A model generated the notes under the pieces. That model did no database searches, had not been told where the DNA came from, and saw only the letters and a program-made list of their open reading frames with translations. A DNA stretch of 64,000 bases from positions 1 through 64,000 of the forward strand of contig NZ_JADCNH010000019.1 of NCBI RefSeq assembly GCF_018904615.1, given 5' to 3'. Below, one piece after another: positions 9,094 to 18,307 of the stretch. The position numbers and the translations under genes were made by a program. This stretch comes from Verticiella alkaliphila (GTDB lineage Bacteria > Pseudomonadota > Gammaproteobacteria > Burkholderiales > Burkholderiaceae_B). Every line of letters begins with the position of its first letter. The first letter of the stretch is position 1.

Positions 9094-9993
9094 ATGTTCC
9101 AGTTGAGTCAGCTGCGTTGTTTCGTCGAGGTCGCTGCCGAGCTGCATTTCGGCCGGGCGGCCGAGCGCCTGAACATGACGCAGCCTCCTCTGAGCCGGCA
9201 GATCCAGCAGCTCGAGCACGCGCTGGGCGTCGAGCTCCTGGTGCGCACGCGGCGCTCCGTGCAGCTCACTGCCGCGGGCGAGGCCTTCCTGCCAGAGGCG
9301 CAGGACGTGCTGCAGCGCTGCGCCAGTGCGGCGCTGGCGGCCCAGCGCGCCATGCGCGGCGAGACGGGACGCGTGGTACTGGGCTACTCCGCCGGCGCCA
9401 ACTACAGCTTTCTCCCGCGAGTGGTGGCCGCGGCGCAGGAACACCTGCCCGACATCGACCTGGAGCTGCGCGAGATGGTGACTGTGGACCAGCTGGAGGC
9501 CTTGCGCACAGGGCGCATCGATCTGGGCCTCATCCGCCTGCCGGCCGAGCTGGCCGGCCTGGAGATGACCTGCGTGGTACGCGAGCCCATGGTGCTGGTG
9601 GTGCCACGTCGGCACGCGCTGGCGCGCAAGCGCAAGCTCAGCCTGGCAGACCTGCACGACGAGCCCTTCGTCATGTACCTGCCAGGCGATGGCCGCTACT
9701 TTCACGAGATGCTGCACACGCTGTTCCACGAGGCGGGCATCCAGCCGCGCTTCGTGCAGTTCGTGCGGCACACGCACTCGATGATTGCGCTGGTCAACAG
9801 CGGCATTGGCCTGGCCCTGGTGCCGCACTCGACCACGCTGCTGCGTCTGGAAGGGGTCGTCACCCGGCCGATCGCCCTGCCTGCCTATGCCAATGCCCAG
9901 ATGCACTTGGCGTGGCGCCGGCGCGAGGCGGTCTCTCGGCCGGCACTCACGCGATTTCGCGAGCTCATGATTGCGCAGGCCAGCCTGGATTGA
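9094..9993 (+). CDS. LysR-family transcriptional regulator
   Basis: A 299-residue protein with the LysR helix-turn-helix at the N-terminus (QLRCFVEVAAELHFGRAAER, then NMTQPPLSRQIQQLE) and a CatM/BenM-like effector domain (YSAGANYSFLPRV, LEALRTGRIDLGLIRLP, GIGLALVPHS). LysR proteins with this architecture normally activate a divergent or nearby catabolic gene in response to an aromatic or organic acid. It is divergent from the patatin-like gene and convergent with the Bug/DHDPS-like operon. Either could be its target. Confidence 0.93.
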   Translation: MFQLSQLRCFVEVAAELHFGRAAERLNMTQPPLSRQIQQLEHALGVELLVRTRRSVQLTAAGEAFLPEAQDVLQRCASAALAAQRAMRGETGRVVLGYSAGANYSFLPRVVAAAQEHLPDIDLELREMVTVDQLEALRTGRIDLGLIRLPAELAGLEMTCVVREPMVLVVPRRHALARKRKLSLADLHDEPFVMYLPGDGRYFHEMLHTLFHEAGIQPRFVQFVRHTHSMIALVNSGIGLALVPHSTTLLRLEGVVTRPIALPAYANAQMHLAWRRREAVSRPALTRFRELMIAQASLD

Positions 9994-10023
9994 CCGGCAT
10001 TGCGCTGTCTGCGTGAGGAAGGC

Positions 10024-10998
10024 TCATTCCGGCGAGACGTTGCCCGCGTCGATGACCTTCTTCCAGCGGGCTGCCTCTTCGCGCTGATAGGCGGTCGCCT
10101 CCTCGGGACTGTTGGCCACGACCTGAAAGCCGATCTTGTCCATCTTCTGGCGGAAGTCGTCCGAGGTGAGCACGCTCACCAGTGCCTGGTTCAATTGCGT
10201 GCGCACGTCGTCCGGCAGGCCCTTGGGTGCCGCGATGCCTTGCCAGGAATACACCTCCATGCCCGGCACGCCCGCCTCGCCCGGCACTGGCGTGTCCGGA
10301 AAGAGCGGATTGCGCTCGGCGCCCGTCACGGCGACCAGACGCAGGCGCTCGGACTGGATGTGCGGCGCCACGGCGCCCAGGTTGGAGAAGAGCACGTCGG
10401 CATGGCCTGCCATGGTGTCCGTGATCGCCGGGCCACCGCCCTTGTAGGGCACGTGGATGCCGTCCGTCTGACTGTTCTGCCAGAAGAGCTCCATCGTCAG
10501 GTGCTCGCTCGAGCCGGTACCGGACGAGGCGAAGGACACCTTGCCCGGATTCTCCTTCAGGTGCGCGAGCAGTTCGGGCAGCGTCTTCACGTCGGACTTC
10601 GGGTTGACCACGATGGCGTTGGGCGTCTGCACGGCCACCGTCAGCATGTCGAAGTCACGCTCGGGCTGGTAGGTGAGGTTGGGATACAGCCCTTCGTTGA
10701 TCGCCATCATGCCCAGGGCACCGATCAGGATGGTATGGCCATCGGCCTTGCTGCGCGCGAGTTGCGACGCGCCGATGGCGCCGTTGCCGCCCGGCTTGTT
10801 GTCGACGATCACCGTGGTGTTGAGCGCGGCCGCGAGTGGCTGCTGCAGGTGGCGCGCCACCGCGTCGGACGAGCCGCCCGGCGCATACGGCACGATGATG
10901 GTGATGGGCTGGGCCGACAGGTCGGCGGCCAGCGCCGGCGTGGTGGTGGCAAGCACGGCGGCCAGGCAGGTGGCCAGCCGCAGGGGAGTGCGGGTCAT
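10024..10998 (-). CDS. Bug/TctC-family receptor
   Basis: Periplasmic binding protein of 324 residues: signal peptide ending TTTPALA-A, then QPITIIVPYAPGGSSDAVAR, VDNKPGGNGAIGASQLARSK, HVPYKGGGPAITDTMAGHAD and a C-terminal YQREEAARWKKVIDAG. The ATG at 10998 is preferred because GGAG stands eight bases upstream; a longer reading lacks such a site. It lies downstream of a DHDPS-family lyase on the same strand, with two hairpins in the 75-base spacer, so its level may be set partly by transcript processing. The likely ligand is the acid that the lyase makes or breaks. Confidence 0.92.
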   Translation of the reverse strand: MTRTPLRLATCLAAVLATTTPALAADLSAQPITIIVPYAPGGSSDAVARHLQQPLAAALNTTVIVDNKPGGNGAIGASQLARSKADGHTILIGALGMMAINEGLYPNLTYQPERDFDMLTVAVQTPNAIVVNPKSDVKTLPELLAHLKENPGKVSFASSGTGSSEHLTMELFWQNSQTDGIHVPYKGGGPAITDTMAGHADVLFSNLGAVAPHIQSERLRLVAVTGAERNPLFPDTPVPGEAGVPGMEVYSWQGIAAPKGLPDDVRTQLNQALVSVLTSDDFRQKMDKIGFQVVANSPEEATAYQREEAARWKKVIDAGNVSPE

Positions 10999-11029
10999 GT
11001 CGATGTCTCCGTGTCTTCTTGAGGGCATG

Positions 11030-11051
11030 CCCCGGCTTTCAGGGGCCGGGG
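11030..11051 (-). terminator. Second hairpin between the DHDPS-like and Bug genes
   Basis: Seven-base GC arms (CCCCGGC and GCCGGGG) enclose an eight-base loop. The hairpin lies 32 bases before the Bug ATG. There is no U-tract, so it may be an mRNA-stability element that raises or lowers Bug expression relative to the lyase. Confidence 0.45.
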
Positions 11052-11056
11052 TCGAG

Positions 11057-11072
11057 GGCGCGGTGCCGCGCC
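11057..11072 (-). terminator. Hairpin directly after the DHDPS-like stop codon
   Basis: GGCGCG-GTGC-CGCGCC forms a perfect six-base stem starting two bases after the TAA of the lyase gene. With the hairpin at 11030-11051 it makes a tandem structure that could partially terminate transcription or protect the upstream message from exonucleases. Confidence 0.45.
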
Positions 11073-11073
11073 G

Positions 11074-11985
11074 TTACAGCAGTTGCCAGTCGGCCAGCAG
11101 GCTGCGCAGCGTGTCGTCAGCCCGCGCGGTGAGCGGCCAGGCGCCCGGGGCGCGCACGGCTCCGCAGTCCTGGCCAATCCATTGCAGGGCACGCTTGACG
11201 ACGGTCACGTTGCAGCCGTTGTTCTCTTCGGCACGCAGCGCCTCGAAGGCCGCCATGCCGCGGATGAGCTGCATCGCCGTGGGGTAGTCGGCCCGCTCGA
11301 GCGCCGCATGGATCGCCAAGGAGCGCTCGGGCAGGACATTGATGAGGCCGGACGTGAAGCCCCGCGCACCGACGGCATAGAAGGGCGGGGCCCAGTGCTC
11401 GGCCAGCCCGCCGATCCAGGCGATGTCGCGCGCAGCGGATTGCTCGATGGCCTGGGCAAGCTTGAGCGGGGTGGGCGATGCCCACTTCACGCCGATCACT
11501 TGCGGGATGGCGCAGAGTTCCGCCACCGCAGGCAGACCGATGCTGTCGTCGCGCAGATAGAGCACCAGGGGCAGGTCTTGCGCTGCCTCGGCCACACGAT
11601 TGACGTAGGCCACGATGCCGCGCGGTGCGACGAAGGGGTCGGGCGGCTGGTGCACCATCAGGGCGGTGGCGCCCGCCGCGCGGGATGCGCGCGCGAGCGC
11701 CAGCGCGTCATGCAGGCTGCGGCCCACGCCGGCCACCAGAGGCACGCGGCCGGCCACCTGTTCGGCGGCGGCATGCACCATCGTCTCGGCCTCGGCGGTG
11801 GTGAGGCCGTAGAACTCGCTGGTGTTGCCATTGGCCACCAGCACGTGAACGCCGGCATCGACGGCGCGGTCCACCACCGGGCGCAGCCGTGCGGGGGCCA
11901 GGGTATCGTCCGCGTCGTAGGGCGTGACCAGGATGCCGGAAATGCCGTCCAGGGCGCGGCGCAGGGATGCGGTCTGAGCAGTCAT
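11074..11985 (-). CDS. Dihydrodipicolinate synthase-family aldolase/lyase
   Basis: A class I (Schiff-base) TIM-barrel enzyme of 303 residues; the family includes DapA, N-acetylneuraminate lyase and sugar-acid aldolases or dehydratases. Visible markers are GILVTPYDADDTL near the N-terminus, VANGNTSEFYGLTTAE (the nucleophile-loop region), LYLRDDSIG carrying the conserved Tyr and VIGVKWASPTP carrying the Schiff-base Lys. I start at the ATG at 11985; an upstream extension is arginine-rich and unlikely. It sits first in an operon with a Bug receptor, which favours catabolism of a sugar-acid or keto-acid over lysine synthesis. Confidence 0.85.
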   Translation of the reverse strand: MTAQTASLRRALDGISGILVTPYDADDTLAPARLRPVVDRAVDAGVHVLVANGNTSEFYGLTTAEAETMVHAAAEQVAGRVPLVAGVGRSLHDALALARASRAAGATALMVHQPPDPFVAPRGIVAYVNRVAEAAQDLPLVLYLRDDSIGLPAVAELCAIPQVIGVKWASPTPLKLAQAIEQSAARDIAWIGGLAEHWAPPFYAVGARGFTSGLINVLPERSLAIHAALERADYPTAMQLIRGMAAFEALRAEENNGCNVTVVKRALQWIGQDCGAVRAPGAWPLTARADDTLRSLLADWQLL

Positions 11986-12156
11986 GTCGTCTCGTCGTTC
12001 TTGTCGGCGCGCACGATGGCGCCGCAGGGCTACGCATTCCATCACCCTGACTGATGCGCGTCCAATTCAATCTGAGGATGCTGTGATGCAGCCTTTGAAT
12101 CAGCGCGCGACGAGCACGACACGGGGCACTGGGCTTGGGTCAGCGCCCCGCGGGCA

Positions 12157-12591
12157 TCACTTGGCGAAGAGCGAGTCCAGGTTCGCGAACGCCTTGAGCT
12201 CCACCGCGTTGTTGGACGGGTCCATGAAGAACATCGTGGCCTGCTCGCCCGGCTCGCCCTTGAAGCGAATGTAGGGCTCGATCACGAACTTCGTCCCGGC
12301 TGCCTTGAGCTTCTCGGCCAGGGCTTCCCATTGCGCGAGCGTGAGCACGGCACCGAAGTGCCGCACCGGCACGTTCTTGCCGTCCACATCGTTGGCTTGC
12401 GCCGTGCCGCATTCGTCGGGCGCGAGATGAGCCACGATCTGGTGACCGTAGAAGTTGAAGTCCACCCACTCGTCCGAGCTGCGACCTTCCGGACAGCCCA
12501 GGAGCTCGCCGTAGAAGCGGCGGGCGGCTGCCAGGTCGTGCACGGGAAAGGCCAGGTGAAACGGCGGCATGGGGGCGGCGGATTGCGTCAT
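12157..12591 (-). CDS. VOC-superfamily (glyoxalase/dioxygenase-like) protein
   Basis: A 144-residue vicinal-oxygen-chelate protein. [20 protein letters not shown] is the usual first beta-alpha-beta unit with a candidate metal His, and [17 protein letters not shown] is the second, with a metal-ligand Glu; the [16 protein letters not shown] strand gives another His. Many close family members are annotated as VOC proteins of unknown substrate. It is divergent from the LysR gene at 12718, which is its probable regulator. The ATG at 12591 has GGAG 13-10 bases upstream and starts where related proteins start. Confidence 0.85.
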   Translation of the reverse strand: MTQSAAPMPPFHLAFPVHDLAAARRFYGELLGCPEGRSSDEWVDFNFYGHQIVAHLAPDECGTAQANDVDGKNVPVRHFGAVLTLAQWEALAEKLKAAGTKFVIEPYIRFKGEPGEQATMFFMDPSNNAVELKAFANLDSLFAK

Positions 12592-12691
12592 GACAAGGCT
12601 CCAGGAAGAAGGGCGCGTCGGGTGACTCGCCATGCCTGTCAGTCTAGAAAACGCCAGACTTCTTGAAAAGCGATGAATTTTTGTATATTTG

Positions 12692-12706
12692 ATCGATTCC
12701 ATCGAT
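12692..12706. promoter_or_regulatory. Inverted repeat in the VOC/LysR divergent region
   Basis: ATCGAT-TCC-ATCGAT lies 12 bases before the ATG chosen for the LysR gene at 12718, in an AT-richer patch. It has the size of a LysR recognition site and suits autoregulation. If the LysR gene instead began at 12673 the repeat would be inside the coding region. Confidence 0.4.
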
Positions 12707-12717
12707 GGTTCATCGAC

Positions 12718-13611
12718 ATGCTCAAGGAGCTCAAGACCTTCCAGGCGGTGGCGCGCTTCGGCACGATCTCGCGCGCAGCCGAGCGCCTCGGGCTCACGCA
12801 ATCGGCCGTGAGCGCCCAGATCCAGCGGCTCGAGGCGGCACTGGGCTTTCCGGTGTTTGATCGGCAGGGGCGCAACGTGGTCCTCAACGCGGCGGGCGGT
12901 CATACGCTCGCCCGGGCGGGGGCGCTGATCGAGCAGTTCGAGGCGCTGCGCCAGCCAGGCGCGGCGCAAGCCGCCGTCACCTTGCGCATTGGTGCCATCG
13001 CCTCCATCCAGGCCGCCGGGTTGCCCGAGGCCGTGGTGCGCTTGCGGGGTGCCTATCCCACACTGCGCCTGAAGGTGGTGCCCGGCGTGTCGCTGGCGTT
13101 GATGGGCCGGGTCGATGCCGGCGAGCTCGATGCGGCCGTGATGATCCGGCCGAATTTCGCGCTGCCCCGTGACCTGGCCTGGCGGCCCTTGTGGAGCGAA
13201 CCCTTCCTGCTGGCCGTGCCCGCAGGCGAGACGTCCCGAGACTGGCGTCGTTTGCTGCGCGAGCGGCCGTTCCTGCGCTATGACCGCGCCTCCTTCGGCG
13301 GGCGGGTGGTGGCCCAGTTCCTGGAGGACGAGGGCATCGATGTGCAGGATGTCGTGGAGATGGACGAGATCGCGGGGCTCGTGCGCATGGTGGCGCTGGG
13401 CCTGGGCGTGGCACTGGTGCCGCGATGCCCGCCCTATGTGCCCTTGCCCGAGGGCGCCAGGGCGGTCAGTCTTGGCAGTGTCGCGCCACGCCGCGAGATC
13501 GGCATCGTCGAGCGCGTGCGTCATGGCCAGACGCCGCTGGTCAAGACCTTTGCCGAGGCCCTGCGTGAGAGCCGCCGTCCGGGGGCAGGCAGGCACCAGG
13601 CCGTAGAATGA
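12718..13611 (+). CDS. LysR-family transcriptional regulator
   Basis: A 297-residue LysR protein: [20 protein letters not shown] and [19 protein letters not shown] form the DNA-binding domain; [20 protein letters not shown] begins the effector domain, and [15 protein letters not shown] is near its end. I prefer the ATG at 12718 because LysR proteins normally begin within a few residues of this helix; an in-frame ATG at 12673 would add 15 residues. It is divergent from the VOC gene and 52 bases upstream of a co-directional M20 amidohydrolase. Either neighbour may be its target. Confidence 0.9.
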   Translation: MLKELKTFQAVARFGTISRAAERLGLTQSAVSAQIQRLEAALGFPVFDRQGRNVVLNAAGGHTLARAGALIEQFEALRQPGAAQAAVTLRIGAIASIQAAGLPEAVVRLRGAYPTLRLKVVPGVSLALMGRVDAGELDAAVMIRPNFALPRDLAWRPLWSEPFLLAVPAGETSRDWRRLLRERPFLRYDRASFGGRVVAQFLEDEGIDVQDVVEMDEIAGLVRMVALGLGVALVPRCPPYVPLPEGARAVSLGSVAPRREIGIVERVRHGQTPLVKTFAEALRESRRPGAGRHQAVE

Positions 13612-13663
13612 AGCCCCCAGCGCCACGGCAGCCTGCTGCCCTGGCCGATTTCAGACGAGTCCC

Positions 13664-14857
13664 ATGAATCTCATCGACGCCATCGCCGCGCAGTCCGACG
13701 CGCTGCGCGCCATCCGCCGCGACATCCACGCTCATCCGGAACTTGCCTTCGAGGAGACCCGCACGGCGGACCTCGTGGCCGACTGCCTCACGCGCTGGGG
13801 CATTCCCATCCACCGCGGGCTGGGCGGCACCGGCGTGGTTGGCACCATTCGCGGCACGGCAGGCGACTCGGACCGCGCCATCGGCTTGCGCGCCGACATG
13901 GACGCCTTGCCGATGACCGAAGCCAACACCTTCGAGCATGCGAGCAAGACGCCGGGCAAGATGCACGCATGCGGCCATGATGGCCACACCACCATGCTGC
14001 TGGGCGCTGCTCAGTATCTGGCTGCCAATCGGGATTTCGCCGGCACCGTCTACGTGATCTTCCAGCCGGCCGAGGAGCACGGCGGCGGCGCCCGCGTCAT
14101 GATGCAGGACGGGCTCTTCGAGCAGTTTCCGATGCAGGCGGTGTTCGGCGTGCACAACATGCCGGGCATCCCGGCGGGCACCATCGCGCTCTCGCCCGGA
14201 CCGGTGCTGGCGTCCAACAACGAATTCGCCCTGACCATCCAGGGCAAGGGCGGCCATGCGGCCATGCCGCACCTGGCCGTGGACCCGATCGCCATTGCGG
14301 CCCAGGTCATCCAGGCCTTCCAGAACGTGGTGAGCCGTAACGTGAAGCCGCTCGAGGCTGCCGTGGTCTCGGTGACGATGATCGAGGCGGGCGAGGTGCC
14401 CAACGTGATCCCCGGCACCTGCACCCTGCGCGGCAGCGTGCGTGCCTACACCGCCGAGACGCTGGATCTCATCGAGCGCCGCCTGGGCGAGATCGCCCAG
14501 ATGACCTGCGCGGCCCACGGCGCGACCGCGGACTTCCACTTCCAGCGCAACTACCCGGCCACGTTCAACCACGACGCTGAGACCGCCTTCGCGCGCGAGG
14601 TGATCGCCGGCGTCGTCTCGCCTGGCGCGCTCGTCGCTCAGGTGCCCATCATGGCCGCGGAGGATTTCTCCTTCATGCTGCAGGAGATGCCCGGCTGCTA
14701 CGCCTTCATCGGCAATGGCGACGGCGAGCACCGGGACGCCGGCCACGGCCAGGGGCCGTGCCTCGTGCACAACACCAGCTACGACTTCAACGACGAGATC
14801 CTGCCCCTGGGCGCAACCTACTTCGTGCGGCTGGCCCAGGCCTGGCTCGCGCGTTGA
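13664..14857 (+). CDS. M20 family amidohydrolase (hippurate hydrolase/HipO-like)
   Basis: A dinuclear zinc amidohydrolase of 397 residues that cleaves N-acyl amino acids or related amides. Metal and catalytic motifs are clear: RRDIHAHPELAFEE, GLRADMDALPM, HACGHDGHTTMLLG, FQPAEEHGGGARVM and the C-terminal AAEDFSFMLQ with a metal ligand. KGGHAAMPHLAVDPI belongs to the dimerisation/lid domain. The length is normal for the family and there is no signal peptide. It lies downstream of the LysR gene. The acyl group or amino acid it prefers cannot be read from sequence. Confidence 0.92.
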   Translation: MNLIDAIAAQSDALRAIRRDIHAHPELAFEETRTADLVADCLTRWGIPIHRGLGGTGVVGTIRGTAGDSDRAIGLRADMDALPMTEANTFEHASKTPGKMHACGHDGHTTMLLGAAQYLAANRDFAGTVYVIFQPAEEHGGGARVMMQDGLFEQFPMQAVFGVHNMPGIPAGTIALSPGPVLASNNEFALTIQGKGGHAAMPHLAVDPIAIAAQVIQAFQNVVSRNVKPLEAAVVSVTMIEAGEVPNVIPGTCTLRGSVRAYTAETLDLIERRLGEIAQMTCAAHGATADFHFQRNYPATFNHDAETAFAREVIAGVVSPGALVAQVPIMAAEDFSFMLQEMPGCYAFIGNGDGEHRDAGHGQGPCLVHNTSYDFNDEILPLGATYFVRLAQAWLAR

Positions 14858-14890
14858 GTTTCTGGCGGCAGCCCGCGCCCTGCGCGAAGC

Positions 14891-15898
14891 CTACCAGGCC
14901 ACGCAGATCTTGCCGAAGTGCTCGCCGCTCTCCTGATAACGGAAGGCGTCGGCCAGCGCCGGCAGTTCGAACGTGCGATCGATCACGGGCCGCGTCTGCG
15001 TGGCTTCGATGGCCCGCACCAGATCCTGCTGATGGGTGCGGCTGCCCACGATCAGGCCCTGCAGGCGGATCTGCCGGGCCATCAGGAGCGCCGTCGGGAT
15101 CTCCCCCCCCAGGCCCGTGAGCACACCGATGAGGGCAATGTGCCCGCCAATGCGGCAGGCCGCAATCGACTGGGGCAGGGTGGCTGGGCCGCCGACTTCG
15201 ATGACCTGGTCGGCGCCTTGCCCGCCCGTCCAGTCTCGGACCTTGCGGCCCCAGTCTTCCTCTCGGCGGTAATTGATGACGTGGTCCGCACCCAGGGTCT
15301 TCGCGCGCTCGAGCTTTTCGTCCGAGGACGAGGTGACGATGACGGTGGCCCCCATGGCCTTGGCGTATTGCAGGGCGAAGATGGACACGCCGCCCGTGCC
15401 CAGGGCAAGCACCACATCGCCCGCCTTCAGGCCGCCATCGACGACGAGCGCGCGCCAGGCCGTGAGGCCTGCGGTCGTGAGCGTGGCCGCCTCTTCGTGG
15501 CTGTAGCCGCGCGGGGCCTTGGTGAACCAGGTGGCCGGCGTGATCACGGCTTCGCGCGCGTAGCCATCCACCCCGTCGCCCGGCACGGTGCGAAAATCGC
15601 CCACCGCGGGCGGGCCGTCCTGCCATCCCGGAAAGAAGCACGAGACCACGGCATCGCCCACCGCGAACTCGGTCACGCCCGCGCCCACGGCTTCGACGAC
15701 GCCGGCGCCGTCGGCCATCGGGATGCGCTGATCGTCCACGGGCGATTTGCCCGTCACGACCACATAGTCATGGAAATTCAGCGACGTGGCGTGCAGACGC
15801 ACGCGAATCTCCCCGGCGCCGGGTGCGCCGGGTTCGGGAGCGTCGATGCGCTCGAGGCGGTCCAGTCCGCCGGGCTTGCGCAGGATGAGGCTTTGCAT
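14891..15898 (-). CDS. MDR-superfamily alcohol dehydrogenase/quinone reductase-like oxidoreductase
   Basis: A medium-chain dehydrogenase/reductase of 335 residues. It has SLNFHDYVVVTG and IPMADGAGVVEAVGAGVTEF in the GroES-like domain and LALGTGGVSIFALQYAKAMG (the NAD(P)-binding GxGGV turn) near residue 175, followed by SSSDEKLERAKTLGADHVIN. The structural-zinc cysteine cluster is not visible, so it may be a zinc-independent member acting on quinones or enoyl/alcohol substrates. A GGAGGA site precedes the ATG. It is divergent from the GGDEF-EAL gene; no operon partner. Confidence 0.88.
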   Translation of the reverse strand: MQSLILRKPGGLDRLERIDAPEPGAPGAGEIRVRLHATSLNFHDYVVVTGKSPVDDQRIPMADGAGVVEAVGAGVTEFAVGDAVVSCFFPGWQDGPPAVGDFRTVPGDGVDGYAREAVITPATWFTKAPRGYSHEEAATLTTAGLTAWRALVVDGGLKAGDVVLALGTGGVSIFALQYAKAMGATVIVTSSSDEKLERAKTLGADHVINYRREEDWGRKVRDWTGGQGADQVIEVGGPATLPQSIAACRIGGHIALIGVLTGLGGEIPTALLMARQIRLQGLIVGSRTHQQDLVRAIEATQTRPVIDRTFELPALADAFRYQESGEHFGKICVAW

Positions 15899-15996
15899 GG
15901 GCTTCCTCCAGGTTGGTCCGGCACCGCATGGGCCGGTGACTTGCCCAGTGTAGCTGGCGTGGCGGGTGAGGCTTCCTGCGCTATGCTTGAGCAGTC

Positions 15997-16014
15997 GTGT
16001 GCGTTGTTGCACAC
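15997..16014 (+). promoter_or_regulatory. Hairpin upstream of the GGDEF-EAL gene, sharing a 14-mer with 20707-20720
   Basis: GTGTGC-GTTGTT-GCACAC is a perfect six-base stem with a six-base loop, 14 bases before the ATG at 16029. The first 14 bases recur exactly at 20707-20720, upstream of the D-2-hydroxyacid dehydrogenase. It might be an operator or a leader hairpin. Confidence 0.35.
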
Positions 16015-16028
16015 CCGGAACGCAAGTG

Positions 16029-18233
16029 ATGACGGATTCCCCGCCCTCGACCCCCCGCAAGAGCGGCGCCCTGTCCCCGGCTGCGCTGGCGCAGGATCGT
16101 GCCCGCCTGGAGGCGCTGGCCGAGTACGGCGTCGAAGGTCCGCTGGCGGATCTGGGGCTCGACCGCGTCGTCCAGCTCACGGCCCGGATCTTCCAGGCGC
16201 CCATCGTTCTGGTCTCTCTGGTTGAAGCCCATCGTCAGCTCTTTGCCGCGTCGGTAGGAGTGACGGTGTGCGAAACGGATCGAAAGAGTTCTTTCTGCGC
16301 GCACGCGTTGGGCAGCCGGGATCTGCTCGTCGTGCCCGATGCGCATCAGGATCCGCGCTTTCGTGGCAGCGCGCTGGTGACAGGCGCCCCCTTCATCCGC
16401 TTCTATGCAGGTTGTCCGCTCGTGGCGCCGGGGGGACACGTGATTGGCACGCTCTGCGTCATCGATACGGTGCCGCGAGACGGTCTGTCCGACGTCGATC
16501 GCGTCAACCTGCGCGACCTCGCCGGACTCGTGCTGGACAAGCTCGAACTGCGCCGGCTGGATCTGGCTCGCCAGGCCAGCCAATTGCGCTTCGAGCGCAT
16601 TGCGCGGCACTCGCCCGATGCCATCGTGTGTGTGGATGACAGCGGCATCGTTACCTTCTGGAATGCCGCCGCAGAGCGCCTGGTGGGCCATTCCAGCGAG
16701 CAGGTGTGCGGACGCACGCTGGAGAGCTTGGTGCCGGGCTCGATGCTCGCCCGCTTGCGCCGCCTGGCTGATGACGACATCTCGCTGCAGACGGGCAAGA
16801 CGCTGGACATCGAGGTGCGCACCGCTGCCGGTCAGCGCCTGCCGGTGGAGTTGTCCGCGTCGCTCTGGCGCGATGACGGGCGGGTGACCTTCTGCGCCAT
16901 CCTGCGCGATCTCTCGGAGCGGCGTCGCAATGAAGCGCGACTGTACCGCCTGGCCCATCTGGATCCCCTGACGGAATTGCCCAATCGCACCTTGTTGCGC
17001 CAGCGCCTGGATGAGACCCTGAAGCAGGGCTCGCCCACGGGAGTGATGATGATCGACCTGGATGGGTTCAAGGACATCAACGACAGCCTGGGCCACGGGG
17101 CCGGCGATGCCGTGCTGGTGAACACTGCACGCCGACTGCAGGCCGTCATCGGGGCTGGCGACATGGCGGCCCGCACCGGGGGCGACGAATTCGCCGTGCT
17201 CCTGCCCGGCCTGGATTGTCCTGACAACGCCACATCGCTTGCCCAGACCATCATCGATGTACTTGCGCAGGTGAGCGTGCTGGAAGGGCATGCCGTGGCC
17301 ATCGGGGCCAGCATCGGCATTGCCCTGGCGCCACGCGATGGCACGAATGTCGCCACCGTGCTCTCCAGTGCCGATCTCGCCCTGTACGATGCCAAGGCGC
17401 AAGGCAAGCATGGCTGGCGTTTCTTCACGCCGGCCCTGCGCGATCATGCCGCCGTCAAGCGCGCCTACCAGACCGAACTCGAGCGTGCCGTCCGGCTACA
17501 GGAATTCGTCGCCCACTTTCAGCCACTGATCCGGCTCGCGGATGGCGCCCTCGTCGGTGCGGAGGCCAAGCTCGGCTGGCAGCACCCCGACAAGGGCATT
17601 CTGCCGACCGCCGCTTTCCTGACGGCGCTCGAAGCCAGTCCGTTCGCCGCACGCGTGGGTCAGGAGCTGTTGGTGGCCGCGTGCCGGCAGGCGGCGGCCT
17701 GGCGTGAGCAGCTGCCGGCGTTCCGGCTCAGCGTGGATCTGCTCGATGCCCAGTTCCGCGCGGGGGATCTGCCCGATCGGGTCGCTGAGGCGCTGGCCGA
17801 GACGGGCCTGCCTGCAGAGGCCCTGGATGTCGAAATTACCGGGCGCGTGTTGTTGCGCGCGGAAGATCTGGTGCGGCGCAGCCTGCACCGTCTGCGTGAC
17901 ATGGGGGTGGGGATTGCCTTCGACGATTACGGGACGGCACACGCGTCACTCAGCATGTTGAAGGATTTCCCGATCAGCCGCCTCAAGATCGACGCCTCGT
18001 TCGTGACCGGCATCGAGCAATCCCCCGTGGATGCCGCCATGGTGTGCGTGATCCTGTTTCTCGGGCGCAGCCTGGGGTTTAGCGTGGTGGCATTGGGGGT
18101 GCAGACGGAGGCGCAACGTCGTCGCCTCGAGCGCAAAGGGTGCGAGTTCGGGCAGGGGCCTCTGCTGGGCGAATCGCACCCTGCCGCCGCGTTCGAGGCC
18201 CTCTGGCTGGGCGAGACGCCGGCATCGTCCTAG
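16029..18233 (+). CDS. GAF-PAS-GGDEF-EAL sensor protein (c-di-GMP turnover, degenerate EAL)
   Basis: A soluble 734-residue signalling protein. GAF domain at about 30-180 (YAGCPLVAPGGHVIGTLCVI), PAS at about 190-305 (DAIVCVDDSGIVTFWNAAAE), GGDEF at about 310-470 with intact RTGGDEFAVLL, and EAL at about 485-730. The GGDEF active site looks competent for diguanylate cyclase activity. The EAL domain is degenerate: the signature reads GAEAKLGW instead of EAL, the Asn metal ligand of the N-x-S motif is Asp (VDLLDAQF) and the VAEGVET loop reads VALGVQTE, so its catalytic Glu is gone. The EAL probably no longer cleaves c-di-GMP but could bind it. I start at the ATG at 16029; an upstream start at 15966 would place the hairpin inside the gene. 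Confidence 0.9.
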   Translation: MTDSPPSTPRKSGALSPAALAQDRARLEALAEYGVEGPLADLGLDRVVQLTARIFQAPIVLVSLVEAHRQLFAASVGVTVCETDRKSSFCAHALGSRDLLVVPDAHQDPRFRGSALVTGAPFIRFYAGCPLVAPGGHVIGTLCVIDTVPRDGLSDVDRVNLRDLAGLVLDKLELRRLDLARQASQLRFERIARHSPDAIVCVDDSGIVTFWNAAAERLVGHSSEQVCGRTLESLVPGSMLARLRRLADDDISLQTGKTLDIEVRTAAGQRLPVELSASLWRDDGRVTFCAILRDLSERRRNEARLYRLAHLDPLTELPNRTLLRQRLDETLKQGSPTGVMMIDLDGFKDINDSLGHGAGDAVLVNTARRLQAVIGAGDMAARTGGDEFAVLLPGLDCPDNATSLAQTIIDVLAQVSVLEGHAVAIGASIGIALAPRDGTNVATVLSSADLALYDAKAQGKHGWRFFTPALRDHAAVKRAYQTELERAVRLQEFVAHFQPLIRLADGALVGAEAKLGWQHPDKGILPTAAFLTALEASPFAARVGQELLVAACRQAAAWREQLPAFRLSVDLLDAQFRAGDLPDRVAEALAETGLPAEALDVEITGRVLLRAEDLVRRSLHRLRDMGVGIAFDDYGTAHASLSMLKDFPISRLKIDASFVTGIEQSPVDAAMVCVILFLGRSLGFSVVALGVQTEAQRRRLERKGCEFGQGPLLGESHPAAAFEALWLGETPASS

Positions 18234-18307
18234 TTCAGGTCCGGAAATTGCTATCGGCTCGCGCTCTTTCCGCGTGGGCGGGGGGCAAATTGGCGAGTCC
18301 CAAGTCC

